In this document: positions 36,229-48,817 of the stretch, in pieces | Numbering within the stretch: position 1 is the stretch's first letter | How the letters are laid out: each line of letters opens with the position of its first letter | Assembly: GCA_028023455.1 (NCBI GenBank) | Contig: JAQFVV010006294.1 | Span: forward strand, 2,879,001 to 2,943,000 | Origin: Epiperipatus broadwayi | Taxonomy: Eukaryota > Onychophora > Udeonychophora > Euonychophora > Peripatidae | Direction: 5' to 3' | DNA: 64,000 nucleotides | Made by a program: the position numbers and the translations under genes | The notes under the pieces: generated by a model | The model's input: only the letters and a program-made list of their open reading frames with translations | What the model was told of the DNA's origin: nothing | Database searches by the model: none

Positions 36229-36607
36229 TTTTTAGAAAGCATAGTGGAATTAGTATTCCATATTAAGAATTGTCATGTCATCACACATGCTTCCCTACAC
36301 TTTTGAACTGCACACAACTTGAAAAGGTTCTTTTCAGCAAGTTTTTTCCGATTTCATGCGCAAATGCCTGTTTATATGCGAATCTGTGCGAGAACTGTTA
36401 AATGTCGTCTGCAAGTTGTCCAAATTGGTCGAAGCTGAGTGAATTTCCAGGTGGCCACACAAGCAGATGCACAATATTGTGTTTTCCCAGAAAGAGAAAC
36501 TCCTGCAAGCGTATCTAGGTAGGACAGTGTAAGGGAAGTTGGTTCGAAGGCTTCAAAATCTTGTTGCATACGGCTTTGAGGCTTCCCTGTTATTTAATTT
36601 GCGTGTT

Positions 36608-37161
36608 ACTTTTGGCTGTTGTTTTTTATGCCCCGTAAATGGTGGGTTTTTACTGGTTTTGCTTCATAACTTGTCCAAAGTTTCGTTCCTTTTTGATTCA
36701 ATAAATTATTTTATGGGGAAACTTGTTGTTTTTGTTGTTCCCATGATTATAAAGTAGATAGGTAATATTTGATGTTTCATTAACAGTTAAAGTAGGTAAT
36801 ATTTTATTATACCAAAAAAAAAAAAAAAGTGTTTAAGAGTTTATTCAAAAGGCCCCACCAAAATAATAATAATAATAAAGAATTGTGCGGCAACATAATA
36901 AAATGTTCAAAAAGAAAATCCAAAAAGAAGTTGATAACTTTTGGCTGTTGTTTTTTATGCCCCCGTAAATGGTGGTTTTTTTACTTGTTTTGCTTCACAA
37001 CTTGTCCAAAGTTTCGTTTCTTTTTGATTCAATAAATTATTTTATGGGGAAACTTGTTGTTTTTGTTGGTCACATAATTATAAAGTAGATAGGTAATATT
37101 TGATAAGTTTCATTAACAGTTAAAGTAGGTAATATTTTATTATACCAAAAAAAAAAAAAAA
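36608..37161. repeat. Two ~220-bp direct repeats 329 bp apart inside the transposon
   Basis: ACTTTTGGCTGTTGTTTTTT starts at 36608 and 36937. Both copies continue through TGTCCAAAGTTTCGTT, CAATAAATTATTTTATGGGG and ACAGTTAAAGTAGGTAATAT to a run of A. They differ by few substitutions and short indels. Both end in an A run of ~14 preceded by TTATACC. Confidence 0.85.
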
Positions 37162-38029
37162 GAAGTCGATAATTAAAAATCAAAACAAACCTTCCCCTCC
37201 ACCCCACCTCCCCTGGCTTAAAAAAAAGTGTTTTTTAAAAATGAACTATTTATGTCTTTTTTTAAAATTTAAGGCCCAAAAAATGAAGGAAGAACTTTTC
37301 GCTATCATATAAAGCTTTCTGTAGTGAAAAGATATGAAATAAAAAAAAAAAAAGCCTAGTAATAAATTAACAACAACAAAAAAAGACAACAATTCAAAAT
37401 CAAAACAACAACTCTCCCCTCCACCCTCTAAAAAACCAAGTGTTGGTTTATTCAAAAGTACCGAATTTTTGAAGTCTTTCAGCAAATCAAAACATCAACC
37501 AAAACAAAAAAGAAGATAAGTTAAAAGAAAACAATCAACCCCCTCCACCATCTAAAAACAACAAAGTGTTTGTTACCATATTTTTGTGTAAACAAACCGA
37601 TAGAGCGTTAATTGATAATTTAACAACACCCCTACATCATCTAAAAACAAAGTGTTTGTTTCTTAAAAAAACAAACCAAAAAAAAAAAACCGTGTGAAAA
37701 AAAAATTTGGTTTACCATAAGTAATATTATATAAAGAAACCTACGGAGAGTTAGCCGTTAATTTACAAACAAACCAACACCCCTAGACCATCTAAAAACA
37801 AAATATTTGTTTATTAAAAACAAAAAAAAAAACCCGGGTGGAATAAAAAAAAAAACTTTGGTGGTTTACCATCGCCGACGAAAAAAAATTAAAAACCAGT
37901 TGAAAAAAAAATCTTTTACTGTAATATTATTAAACAAACAGACAGCCCATGAATCGGTATATTGATGTGAATTGGCGAAAAAGAGTGCCTTCAGATGGTA
38001 GCGTTCAGTATTCATACTATTACCAATTG

Positions 38030-40560
38030 TAATTCTTGAAAACATATAACTTTAAATTACCTAAGTAAGTTTATTATTAATAATTGTAATAAAATATTAA
38101 ATATAATGAGAGCTTAAAATTAAATGGAATAAGATTATTTAATTTATATTTTACAATAAGGATATTTGTTTATAAAATATATATTTTAATTTTATTAATT
38201 CATGTGATAGATAATGTGCTTAAAATATTTTAAATATATTGCATAATATTAAAATAATTTTATTCTATAAATTGACACTATAAAATTTTAAAACTTCTAA
38301 ATATCACTTGCTACTTATTGTCTCTTCACATCTGTGATAAAACTTTTCTGTTAAAAGTTGAAAGAAGGGAGAAGAGGATGATCTCATTTATGCAAATCTA
38401 TAAATAGAACCACATGTTAAGAATTGTTGTCTTTATTAACTGATTGCAAATGCACATATTGTGCTTAAATTCAAAATTAAAACATATTGGCATCTTGCTA
38501 TACCATGACAATGGAGTAGAAAAACTCCTGGATGGAGAACTAAACATCCAATTATGTTTATTATCTTATAATGGACTCTTAAAAGGAATGAAACTACAAA
38601 AAACTTGGACTTAGATTTGAAAATTTAAAATCATATGGGAATGCTAGTTATTCACTTTTTATCTCATCTCCAAAAAGTTTGCTTGATAAAATTTACTGAT
38701 TCAATATCAGTGTGTTGAGCAATGATTCATTAAATATGAATCTAACTACTGAATTTTATCTTCACATGGATAAAGATGTTTACTTTGAATGTTAAAAATG
38801 AAATTTTAATTAATGGATTGTGTCTTCATAAATATTATTTAAAAAACCCTATAATTTCTGAATGCTATTCTTCAGAGATTAATAACCATGTTCCACATCT
38901 AGGAGATAAAACAATTTATTGTGATTTTGAAATAATTTAAATTTAGTTGTATTGGATAGTATTGAACATTTTTCAATCCCAAATGTCAAAAGATTTGTTT
39001 TTATCACTTTCAAATATTTTGAAAGAATGTGCCAGAATAAATATTCTGAATGTTTTTTTTGAAAAGATTAATAATTTATTGTAAATTATATTTATATTTA
39101 TCTTGGTCAGTGAAAGTTTTCAGGATAAGGAAATATAATGAAAGAAACCCAGGTAGTATATTTGTTTTATGATTACCATTTAGTATAAATGTGTGTTATT
39201 GATTACTTGTACTTTGGAGATCAGTTATTAAGGTTTAAAGATAATTAATAATTTCATGGTTAAGTCATAATATTTGACATTTTGTGTTTTATTTGTCTAT
39301 TAACTCAATCTTATGTTTCTCTAATTAAAGATATATAAACATATAGTTGAGATATTTTATAGATATTACCCTTCTTATTTACCCACACAAATACTTTTAA
39401 GATTTTATAAAGATTGTATTGTACATTTAATTATACATGTGGCATTGATATTAGTATAAATATTCTTCAGTAAGGTGAAGTTCTTGACATGTTATATTCT
39501 TGTTTTATTCATAAGCTGTGCTGGATAAACCTCTTATGGAGTACCACCAGTACCTCCATTTTTTAAGAATAATATTCGAAGTTGGGTTAATGTCTTGTTC
39601 TTTTATGAAGTAGTTAAGCTTATAAGTTGGATATCTAGAGAAAACATTTTTTAAAGATGCAATAAATTACTCTTTATCTTATTGAATATTTATAATTAAG
39701 TCTTTTAAATAGTGTTTGACAACTTTCTGCAACAAAATATTTTGTTTTACATCATGTTAGGATGCATCACACATTCAGTCAGTAATAAAGTAATAAATGA
39801 TTTTTTTAATTAAAATATTTATTATCATTGCAGAGAACATGTTATTGTTATTGCATTTATTTAATACTTTTATTCTTATTCTTATTGTTAATAAATTAAT
39901 TATATTTGTTAATTATCTCTGGTCTTTGTTGTTAAATTAGTTAATCTCATCATTTGCTCATACTATACATGAATATGGTCACATGATTTTATAATTATTA
40001 TTATTTAAAAACACATTACTTCACAAGAGAAATTGTTAATCATTTTATACATTTACACCATCCTTATCTTAATATTTAGTTTACACGATAGGAATTAAAT
40101 GGAACAAAATGCCCATTGCTATTTAATCATATCAGGGATAATAATATATAATGTTAAAGAGTTAAAATTGTAAGAATAGTATTTATTATACTTGAATAAT
40201 AGAACCCTGAGGTAATTTTAAACGAATTTATATAATACTATAGCTTAAGTACAAACTTGTTAGCCAAACATATGAATGTTATGATTTATTTATTCTTTTA
40301 AAATCTATAATCATACTTTAAGATATAATATAACCCTGAGATATTAATCTTAATAGAGAGAAATACACACCTGTAGAGTATTTTGTAAAATAAGTAATGA
40401 TCTGAATGCTTTTAAAAGGTTTAAGCATTAGAGAATAACCAATCAGTTCTTGGGATTTCAATCCTCAATCATTCACCAATTTTAATTACATTATAGTATA
40501 TATATATTGATTGTGTTTTTGTTGGTGACTTTTTATATAACTAATATATTTTTATTTTTA
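38030..40560. other. AT-rich DNA, possible intron or intergenic
   Basis: No gene recognised. A segment at 38378-38405 following a pyrimidine-poor acceptor-like AAAAG is open in two frames for ~14 codons, but this is not distinguishable from chance. If the exon candidate at 40569 is real, its upstream intron would lie here. Confidence 0.4.
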
Positions 40561-40568
40561 ATATTTAG

Positions 40569-40676
40569 TGTGTCTTGCACGATTTAAAGCACTGATAGAG
40601 GATCAATTTTTAGAGCATAAATAAAGTCCTTGGATTGATTCTATTTCTGGCTCTTCTGGTATTCCCAAACAATAAA
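40569..40676 (+). CDS. Candidate terminal exon with polyadenylation signal
   Basis: A T-rich tract ending AATATTTAG at 40568 looks like a splice acceptor. The next bases read in phase 2 as CLARFKALIEDQFLEHK followed by TAA at 40622-40624. Composition is protein-like, unlike the I/F/Y/N-rich chance frames around it. AATAAA follows at 40671-40676. This is what the last exon of a host gene would look like, but it is only 17 codons, the protein is unknown to me, and no upstream exon was found. Confidence 0.25.
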
Positions 40677-41398
40677 ATCATTCCATTATTTGTATTTATT
40701 TATGTTTAAAGTGAAATCATTAATTACTTTATATTTTTGCAATTCATTTAAAATAATTTTTTTTCATATATTTTTGTAATTTTTTTTTTTTTGACTCTCG
40801 TTGATGTAATTCATAGTACAATGGTTCTTCCTTATCCATGGATTTACCAATCATAGTTTTAATAATCCACAGTTTGAAAAAATGTTGAATGGTTGAGGGG
40901 GAGGAGGGATTCACAATTTTTATGTGTATTTACTTATTGTGATAGCTGATTTCATATTTTGTTTACCTTAGTGATATTGTAACCACAGTTGTATAATTTG
41001 CACTCATGAAATTGCTGCTTTATAAAACAAAATTTTTAATTCACAACATTTTTATATTTGTACTGTGTTTCAAAATGGTATAATAAAAGATTGCTGCTAT
41101 CTGTCTATAGGAACAAGTATGCTTGCATTTTACAAATTTAATATTATTTGGCATTATGTCTCTTGTATTTCATCATCATCAGCACCAATTTTCATCACAA
41201 AATGAATAAGGAGAAAATATATATATTTTTTGAGAATGATAGAACACATTTACATATATATCTGAATGTATGTTGACATATGTAGATCCAATTTATTATA
41301 AACTCTATTACCATATTAGTACTCAATTTATTATAACTAAATAATTTCAATATTTTTAAACTTTTCTTGGAAAAATGTAATTCAAAAAATAAATATAT

Positions 41399-41529
41399 AC
41401 ATGTATACTAAGAAAGTTTGTTTAAATACTCATAGCTATGAGTATGACAACCTCTTAGTCAAAAGCATGCTCAGCATATTATGTTGCTATATTTAAAAGT
41501 ATTAAATAAGCTTTTCTTAGTATACATGT
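41399..41529. repeat. Inverted repeat with ~20-30-bp arms
   Basis: ACATGTATACTAAGAAAG at 41399 pairs with CTTTTCTTAGTATACATGT ending at 41529 (one base insertion); pairing extends to TTTAAATACT against AGTATTAAA. May be a small foldback MITE. Confidence 0.6.
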
Positions 41530-43440
41530 TGTATGTATTTATAATTATATAACTATATTATTCTATTTTAATTTTTTTTATTAAATTATTTTGTTGATAT
41601 CTTATTGTGTATAATTTTAAAATTAAATTTTACCATAAATATGTATTTTATGTAATGTATGTACATGTTAAAAATGTCTGTACTCTCTTTATATATTAAT
41701 ATGTATATTATGTAGATTTCTTTATTATCAGAAATTTTGATATCAGTGGGAAGACTTGGAATCATATGATATGGAGGCACGCACACACACACATATATAT
41801 AATTGATTTTTTAAAATTATTTTTTATATTATTAAAATTTTATGTCATTATTTTATCTGTTTTTATGCTGTACTTGTAGAATAAAATTTATTAGTTATTT
41901 CATTTTTTCTTTCCTTTCAAGTTTATATAAAACATTTTAAAAATTGAGAATTATTAATATTTTAAACAAGTGATTCTCAACTTAGTTAAGTAATTTTTTC
42001 AAACAGTATAAATCTGGTAAAAATATTTTTTATTTACTCATCTATTTTTTAATTGTAATGCCAAAGGATAGTGATAAAAAAAAATTGATATTCTTTGGGT
42101 GATATGCAGAACCCAAAAGATTGAGTGCCATTGATTTAAATTATAGCCAACACAATAAAGTGTATTGATCAAAAATTTAAATATTACCTGGAAGAAATAT
42201 GAACATTTATGAATGAATTAAATATTTTTACCGATTTCACTACAAAGAGATGCACTTTTTATTTTATCTTTGTTTTTTTATATTAGTTATTGCAAAACAG
42301 TGATTCAGCCCATTCAATGAAATACTGTGAGCAATGGCAGAGTCGAAAGAATGATTGATTAAAGGCAATGATTAGCAAATTTAATGTTTGATATAGAATT
42401 AGTTTTTCAAATAAGCTATTGCATATATATAGGTCAATAGCCCTTTTTTTTATTTTGCCAATAATGTAATTTTTTATTATGGCTACTTTTGTATTTTCAC
42501 AATAAATATTCTGTGTACTGACGCAGAAACAGCGCCTCTTGCGGCCACATTACAGGGTCAAAACAAGAACCACTTTTTATTGTGACCGATGATATTGCTT
42601 TATTTTATAGTTTTACATTTTTTTTTATGTAAGTTAAGTTACTAACTAAGCAATAAATAATTACAAATTGAAAAGCCCATATAAGAAAAGTAGAAGGAAA
42701 ATTGTAAAAATATGAATAAAATATATGTTGGAGAGTTTACTTGCTTGAAGCAGAATTTGAAGAATGCTATTATTTATGTGTTGATTAATTAAAGGGATTT
42801 GGATAGATAAAAAAGAAAAAGTGATTGTTGGAAAAAAGGTATAGCAATGATTGCAATTTAAAAAAGGTATAGCAATGATTGCAATTTTTATATTGTTAAA
42901 TTTAGAGATGTTAGAAAGTTTGATAGAGAATTTTATAAAAAGATTGATAAGAATAGATGGGAAATAAGAGATGAGTCTAAATAGAGTAAGTTTAATTAAT
43001 ATCATATAAAGAAGGATAAAAGTGGTAAATTCAAAATGTACAAAAGGTGTTTATTTATAAATAATAGGATTGAAAAGAAAAAATGGAAAAAGAACTTATT
43101 ACAAATTGTAAAGAAAAGAAAAAGGGTTGTAGCAAGTATAAAGTAGTTATTAAAAACAAGTGGGAGAAAAAGAGATAACCATTAAATAAAGTAGTTATTT
43201 AAGATAAAATAGGTAGGGTAGAATTAAGAAAAAAATGGAATGAATATAATAAATTTAACTGAGGAAATTATTAATGTTGAGAGAGTTGTGAAAATTTTTG
43301 AAAGTATATGAAGAAATGAAATAAGAAAAATGTGCCACATTGTTAAATGCAAAGAAAAAAGAATATGAAAGAACTAAAAAAAAACAAACAATAAGTTTTA
43401 ATTATAAATTTTATTAAACGCCCATTATTATATTAAGTAA
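41530..43440. other. AT-rich DNA, nothing assigned
   Basis: Contains a 27-bp tandem duplication (AAAGGTATAGCAATGATTGC, at about 42836 and 42863). 42.66-43.4 kb is A/G-rich on the plus strand with scattered short K/E-rich frames that could be eroded LINE sequence, but no motif is readable. A 114-codon minus frame (42661-43005) is I/L/F-rich and reads the complement of that A/G bias. Confidence 0.45.
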
Positions 43441-43443
43441 TAA

Positions 43444-43670
43444 TTTACTAAGGCTGTAACCTTAGAAATAAGCGTCTGAAAAATACGAAGGTAGGGACCT
43501 CTATAGGTCTTAAAACACAAGCTTACGATAGCGTAAGCTTGTGTTTTAAGACCTATAGAGGTCCCTACCTTCGTATTTTTCAGACGCGTAAGCTTGTGTT
43601 TTAAGACCTATAGAGGTCCCTACCTTCGTATTTTTCAGACGCTTATTTCTAAGGTTACAGCCTTAGTAAA
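43444..43670. mobile_element. Foldback MITE family T, near-perfect hairpin with duplicated arm
   Basis: The left arm (43444-43528) begins TTTACTAAGGCTGTAACCTT and contains GTAGGGACCTCTATAGGTCT. The right arm ends AAGGTTACAGCCTTAGTAAA at 43670. The inner part of the right arm is present twice in tandem: GCGTAAGCTTGTGTTTTAAG starts at 43531 and 43586 (period 55). All three arm copies look essentially identical, and the left/right junction leaves only a 3-4-base loop. The flanks are AATT on both sides, a possible short duplication. No ORF. Other members: 52575-52670 (one arm) and 61650-61936. Confidence 0.85.
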
Positions 43671-46395
43671 TTATTAAACAATAAGTTTGTAATAAAATTT
43701 TTGGGTAATGGTGTGGAGGATATTAGAAAAAAAAAGTAGAATTATATAAAATGAATGAAAAAATAGTTTAGAATTATGCAAGAATTAAAACAGTATAAAA
43801 TATGAAAGGATGAATGATAACATTAAGAGTTTGTTGTTTTTAGTGAAAAGAAAGTTTCAGGGAAAGAGAAAAAGATGGAATGGAAGTTTTGGGTCTGCAG
43901 AGGTTATTTATGTGGAGATCATGGAAGAGAGTATTGAACATTATTTTTGGAATATAGAATGTTGAAAAAGAATTAGCATTTTATATCATATGAAGAATCA
44001 GAGAAACATAAGTGTAAAGGAAATGAAAAAGAATGAGATTTGTTTTTATTTTTTTATTTAGGTATTTATGACTTTAGTGAAAAATATAAAAATAGAATAT
44101 TGGAATTAATGAAATAATTTTTATAGAAATGTGATTAGAAGCAAAAAAAAAGTCAGGAGTGGGAGAGTGATTTGGTAATACTGAATAAGAAATAGATGAG
44201 TTTGATATGGTATACAATAGTTTCAGGAGGAAAGAATATTTAATTTAACCAACAGGATTTCTGGTAATATATCTTGCGCATAAAAACTTATGACTTCATC
44301 TAAGAAGTGGTTTTATATCACATCACAATCATGCAGTAACATTTCATTATTACTGGGGGTAATTTGCCATTGCTTGACATTCTTAAAATAATGTATTCTA
44401 GCAGCTCAATTTTAGATCTACATTATAAACTATATTATTAGTATTTTTAGTAATATTTAAATATTTAGAAAATGTTTTCACAAAATTTACATTATCATAA
44501 TGGATTTGTTACAAGGCTGGCATTGGGATAAACAAATATTGTGTTAAAAAATCTTATGTATTTTACTACAGTTCATTCGAATACTTAATTATTTAATATA
44601 TATATATGTTATATTGAAAACTGTTTGCAGTAACATATTAAAATATCAATATTTTTTCACAAATTGCAAGATTCTGTTGGACATTTAAAGTATTGATTCA
44701 TATATTGCTGCTATCAATGCATGTCTCTATGTTAAGAATATTAGCTTGCAATAGATATTTTATCGCAATGATAAAAAATTACACCATTCATCATAATTTT
44801 TTAATTGTAATATACTTTGTGTAAAGTATTAATGCATACTACATAGTCTGTATTGTGTTTAGTGTTAGAATGATCATCACTGTATCGTGAGACTTAAAAA
44901 TTGCTCAATAGATTTAACCAAAAGTTTTTTGAGGATTGTTTGTTTGATATCCAAATACATATAGTCTAAAGATTTGTAAAATACTGTTTGCTTCACAATT
45001 TTACATAGCTGATAAGATCTATATTTAGATGAGACTGGGTAATGAAAAAAGATTTCAATACATTAAATTGCAATAAATTGAATAAAAATTTTATATAAAT
45101 TTGGAGGGGATGTTTTAATAAAGAATTTAGCATCTTCACTGTTGGCAAGGGATCCATTGTTGGTTTTATATATGTATATTGATTATTGATGCTATGTTTA
45201 ATCATTCAAACAAATCACTCTCAGTATTGGAATCAATAACATCAATAAATTTAATGGTGAAAATACAATTACAAAGCTCCTAGCCCAAGTATTGAATGAA
45301 ATTTTAGATAAAGTAAATGGTCTTCATGACTGGTTGATTTATCTTGTTTATTTAATGATAATAGGTTTGATATTTTTTTTTTTTCATTTTGTTTATCATT
45401 GTGCAAGGCAGATTCATCTAAAGATTATAATAAACCAAAGCTTTCAAGGATAGAATCATTAATTTTGACTTTGATAATCTTATTAAACTACTGAATTTAT
45501 TGCTTAGTGACAAATCACAATGTTCAAAATTATGCAAATTATTCTTATGATTATCAATTAACAGAAAGTAAATACATGATCCTGTAAGAAAATGTACTTT
45601 TTAAATGAATTAATTCATGGTTCAACTACTTTTTATGTGCACTAGACTCAAGTGTCATGAAATGATTGCAGTATTTCAGTTTTTTAATTAGTCTTCATAT
45701 AAAAATATATATATATTTATTTATGTTGAATGTACAGTGAGTTGTATGAGACATTAATAAATGTTTTAAAATAAATTTAATAAAGTGGATGCCTTCTATC
45801 AATCTTTATACATTTGTTTTTCAAATCTCCATTACTAATTATTTTTTGTTCATTTATGTTAAGCATAATATTTAAGAAAGTTGCTCTAATTTATTTTTAA
45901 CTTTACACACACTAGATCAAGAATGCTCATCCTATGAAATGTGCACCAAACCTGACACATTATGAGGCTAAATTTATTATGCCACATTTTTTGAAATTAA
46001 ACTTGATTCTTGTAAAGCAACACTATTATTAAAAACCAATTTTTATTAGTACTCAGGAAAAAAATTATAACAAAAACTCAAATTCAATGAGTGAAAGTAA
46101 AAAAAAAATAAATCGTGTGGGCATTCAGAATCATTTTGCAAGTATACAGTTATCACTTGTCTAATCTGAATCGAAGCTGTAATCGTTTTTAATTTTCATT
46201 TTGTAATTGTTTATCCTTCATAAACATTGCAGTTTTGTTCTTTATGAAAATGATTTTCATATATGAAATTAATAAAAAATGGGGTCAAGACTGACTGATT
46301 CAAATTGGATGAATTGCTATGTTTAGCAAAGCAAAATAAACTGAGTAAATTTTTTCTATAGTACATTATTATATTATGAAAAAAAGGTAAATATT
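43671..46395. other. AT-rich DNA, possible eroded coding relic at 43.8-44.1 kb
   Basis: On the plus strand, 43845-44050 gives short K/E/W/C-containing frames (for example GKEKKMEWKFWVCRGYLCGD) separated by stops. They do not match a motif I can name. The rest is AT-rich with no features. Confidence 0.3.
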
Positions 46396-46399
46396 CATT

Positions 46400-46526
46400 A
46401 TATATAAAACAAATCATATGCACTTTCTTTATAAATCTTGATTTATTATACAAACTATTATAATATATATAGTTCATATAATAAATCAAGATTTATAAAA
46501 AAGGTGCATGTGACTTGTTTTATATA
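46400..46526. repeat. Palindrome with ~50-bp arms
   Basis: TATATAAAACAAATCATATG..CACTTTCTTTATAAATCTTG at 46400-46440 pairs with CAAGATTTATAAAAAAGGTG..CATGTGACTTGTTTTATATA ending at 46526, separated by an AT-rich loop of ~26 bases. Small foldback element or replication-derived palindrome. Confidence 0.7.
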
Positions 46527-46833
46527 TTGAAATTAATGGACTTTTTTTAAAATAGAAGACCATGTTTTGTTTGTTATTAATTTAATTTGTTCATAATATA
46601 TTGTATTTTGTATAAAAATTGCATAGTAACCCAAAAATTATATGGTGCATATGAACTCATGCCAGAATGAATTTGAACATTGTTATAAAACATTGGTCAA
46701 ACATGCACTTGATCGTATATTTAATTTTTTTTCTTAATTAAATCTCTCTTGCTAACATTTTTGTTTATTAGTTTCTCCTTGTAATCTTTATTTATGATTT
46801 TTTCAAATTTAGATTGTTTCTTAGGTAGTTTTG

Positions 46834-47782
46834 TCTTAGCGTGTTGAAACCGCGAGAGGGCATACTTTTTATGTAAACGAACACATATATAACATTACCG
46901 GCCCTTTTTTTTAATTTTCTACTTTAACATTATTTTCTAAAATAGAATAATTATGTTTTTAAATTATATTAAACATTTTAGTGCTTTGCAACATTTTGCA
47001 AAATATTTTTTAAACAATTTATGAAACGATATTATTTTATAAAAAACATTCTTTCGAAAATATAAGAATTTTAATATTTTTAATTACATTCCACAAGTCA
47101 GCGTGCAGCGCTGGAATGTGCATGGGGGGGGTGATGGTTTTGCCGGTCCGAAGGATCGGCCAAAAGATGCAGTACTCTGAATCAAAGCAAGATTATGATT
47201 TGCAAAACAATGTGCAACCTCAGAAATTTTATTTGTCTCATATCTGTTTTTAATCTGACCAAAAGATGCAGTCCTCTGATCAAACCGAGCTTACAATTTC
47301 CAAAACAATGTGAAATCTCAGACATTTCATTTAACTCATAGTTGTTCTCATGCAAACGTGTCTTTTCACGTGACTTGTATAACATGATGCTTTTGCAATT
47401 CTTTTCACATTCCGTGATGTGTAGGGAAGCACGGGAACAGGCTTACAATTATTAGTATGTACTAGTACATCAATTAGGGCATAAGATCACTATTATGAAG
47501 GCATATTACAACAGTTATGGCCAGTTGAATTCCAAACGCCCTCATGATATATGGTAGTGATCTGTTAAGTGTGCGCAATTTGCATAGGGTCGCGAAGCAC
47601 ATTAGTGGGGCGTAATATTGGTATGCAATGCCATCTAAGTCTGCAGTGGCTAATATGAACAGAACTGTTGTATAGGCCATAACCTTCTATGCAAAAGCAC
47701 AGAAATATTGGGTTGCGCAAACAGCATATTTCTATACATTTGCATAGAAAGTACACCCTCTTACGGTTTCAACACACTAAGA
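46834..47782. mobile_element. ~950-bp inverted-repeat DNA element
   Basis: The left end starts TCTTAGCGTGTTGAAACCGC, then AGAGGGCATACTTT. The right end, reverse-complemented from 47782, starts TCTTAGTGTGTTGAAACCGT, then AGAGGGTGTACTTT, giving ~40-bp terminal inverted repeats. The interior shares with the 5.2-kb element the block GTGCAGCGCTGGAATGTGCA..GGTTTTGCCGGTCCGAAGGA (47100-47160) and the block with AATATGAACAGAACTGTT (about 47652). It also has an internal direct repeat with CCAAAAGATGCAGT (47159 and 47259). No transposase. The termini differ from those of the 5.2-kb element, so they are related but distinct subfamilies. Confidence 0.7.
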
Positions 47783-48815
47783 TAAGATGACCATTTCTTT
47801 TTTTTTTTTTTAATACACCATAATTTACACTGTTTAATCTTTTGGTTATATTTAATAATTACATATTCTGAACATAATTTCACTTGCCTGCATATTTCTA
47901 TCAGTATTATTATATTTTTTCTCTTATTTTTGTAAAAACACCTGTCATATTTTTAATATCTCTGTTTCACATATTTTTTTACTAATACAAGGGAATAAAC
48001 TACTTGTTTCTCTCTTTTTTTAAAGGAGTATATGTATTTATAGTTATGTTTTTTTATTAATGGCAGTTTAGGCAATAAGAAGACAACATTTTGTTAGAAA
48101 AAATATTTATTTGAGAAGAATTTGGATCTCCTTTCTGTTTTTCTTTAATTAGAAATAATTATTTTTATTAATGTTTAGTTAAATGTTTAGTAGTTGCTTC
48201 TCCTTTCATAATTATTGTTATTGTATAATTAAAAGTACACAAAAATAAGTGTTTTATTTAATTTAAATTGGTTTTAAAACGAGCTAATTATTAAATAAGC
48301 TCTTTTTTTATTGCAACAAAGATCATTTCATTTGTAGAGTAATGATAATTATATAAATATATATTTAATTTTAATACAATTTTTTATTTTATTTTCCTTC
48401 ATAGAAATGCTGAAAAACTGCAAATAGTTGACTATTGATAGCACCCCCCCCCTGTCATTTTAGTATTTGAGGACTTCTTAACCAATTGGATTTGTATGCA
48501 TAGATAGTTACATTTATGACACTATAAATAAACTCATGAATATTAGGTCCACATTGTTTTGCATATCTTATAGTATCATATTGTACTGAGACTGGACAAT
48601 TTGGAATCTTAAAGTGTAGTGTAATTAATATATAAGTGGATTTTCTTTTGAGTCATTTCATTATAATATTAATACTTAAAAATCGATTTGACAATGTATT
48701 TGTCATGAGGAAAATAATTATGGTTACTAAAAAAAATATTTAAAATGTTGAGAATGTTAATTCAAAATTACATTTTTATTATTAAGCCTGAATTAACTAC
48801 TTCAGCTTCAAGCCG
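47783..48815. other. AT-rich DNA
   Basis: No gene or repeat recognised; one run of 9 C at about 48443-48452. Confidence 0.5.
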
Positions 48816-48817
48816 CC

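Larger units (their letters stand above)
35935..38024. mobile_element. ~2.1-kb DNA transposon with ~67-bp terminal inverted repeats
   Basis: The left terminus starts GGTAATAGTATGAATGCTGA, then CCATCTGATGGTGCT and CACATCAATATA (35935-36002). The right terminus, reverse-complemented from 38024, starts GGTAATAGTATGAATACTGA, then CCATCTGAAGGCACT and CACATCAATATA. Flanks are GATTGTAA (left) and AATTGTAA (right), a 7-of-8 match suggesting an 8-bp target duplication (hAT-like; long-TIR MULE or P also possible). The interior has A-rich and CCCCTCCACC-type low-complexity DNA, two ~220-bp direct repeats, and only a short candidate coding segment, so it is probably non-autonomous. Confidence 0.75.

Noticed and set aside
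38360-38410. Candidate exon near 38.38 kb (open in two frames after AAAAG)
   Set aside because: Only ~14-16 codons, two frames equally plausible, no polypyrimidine tract; indistinguishable from chance.
42661-43005. 114-codon minus-strand ORF
   Set aside because: Almost entirely I, L, F, N and S; it is the complement of an A/G-rich tract and has no motif.
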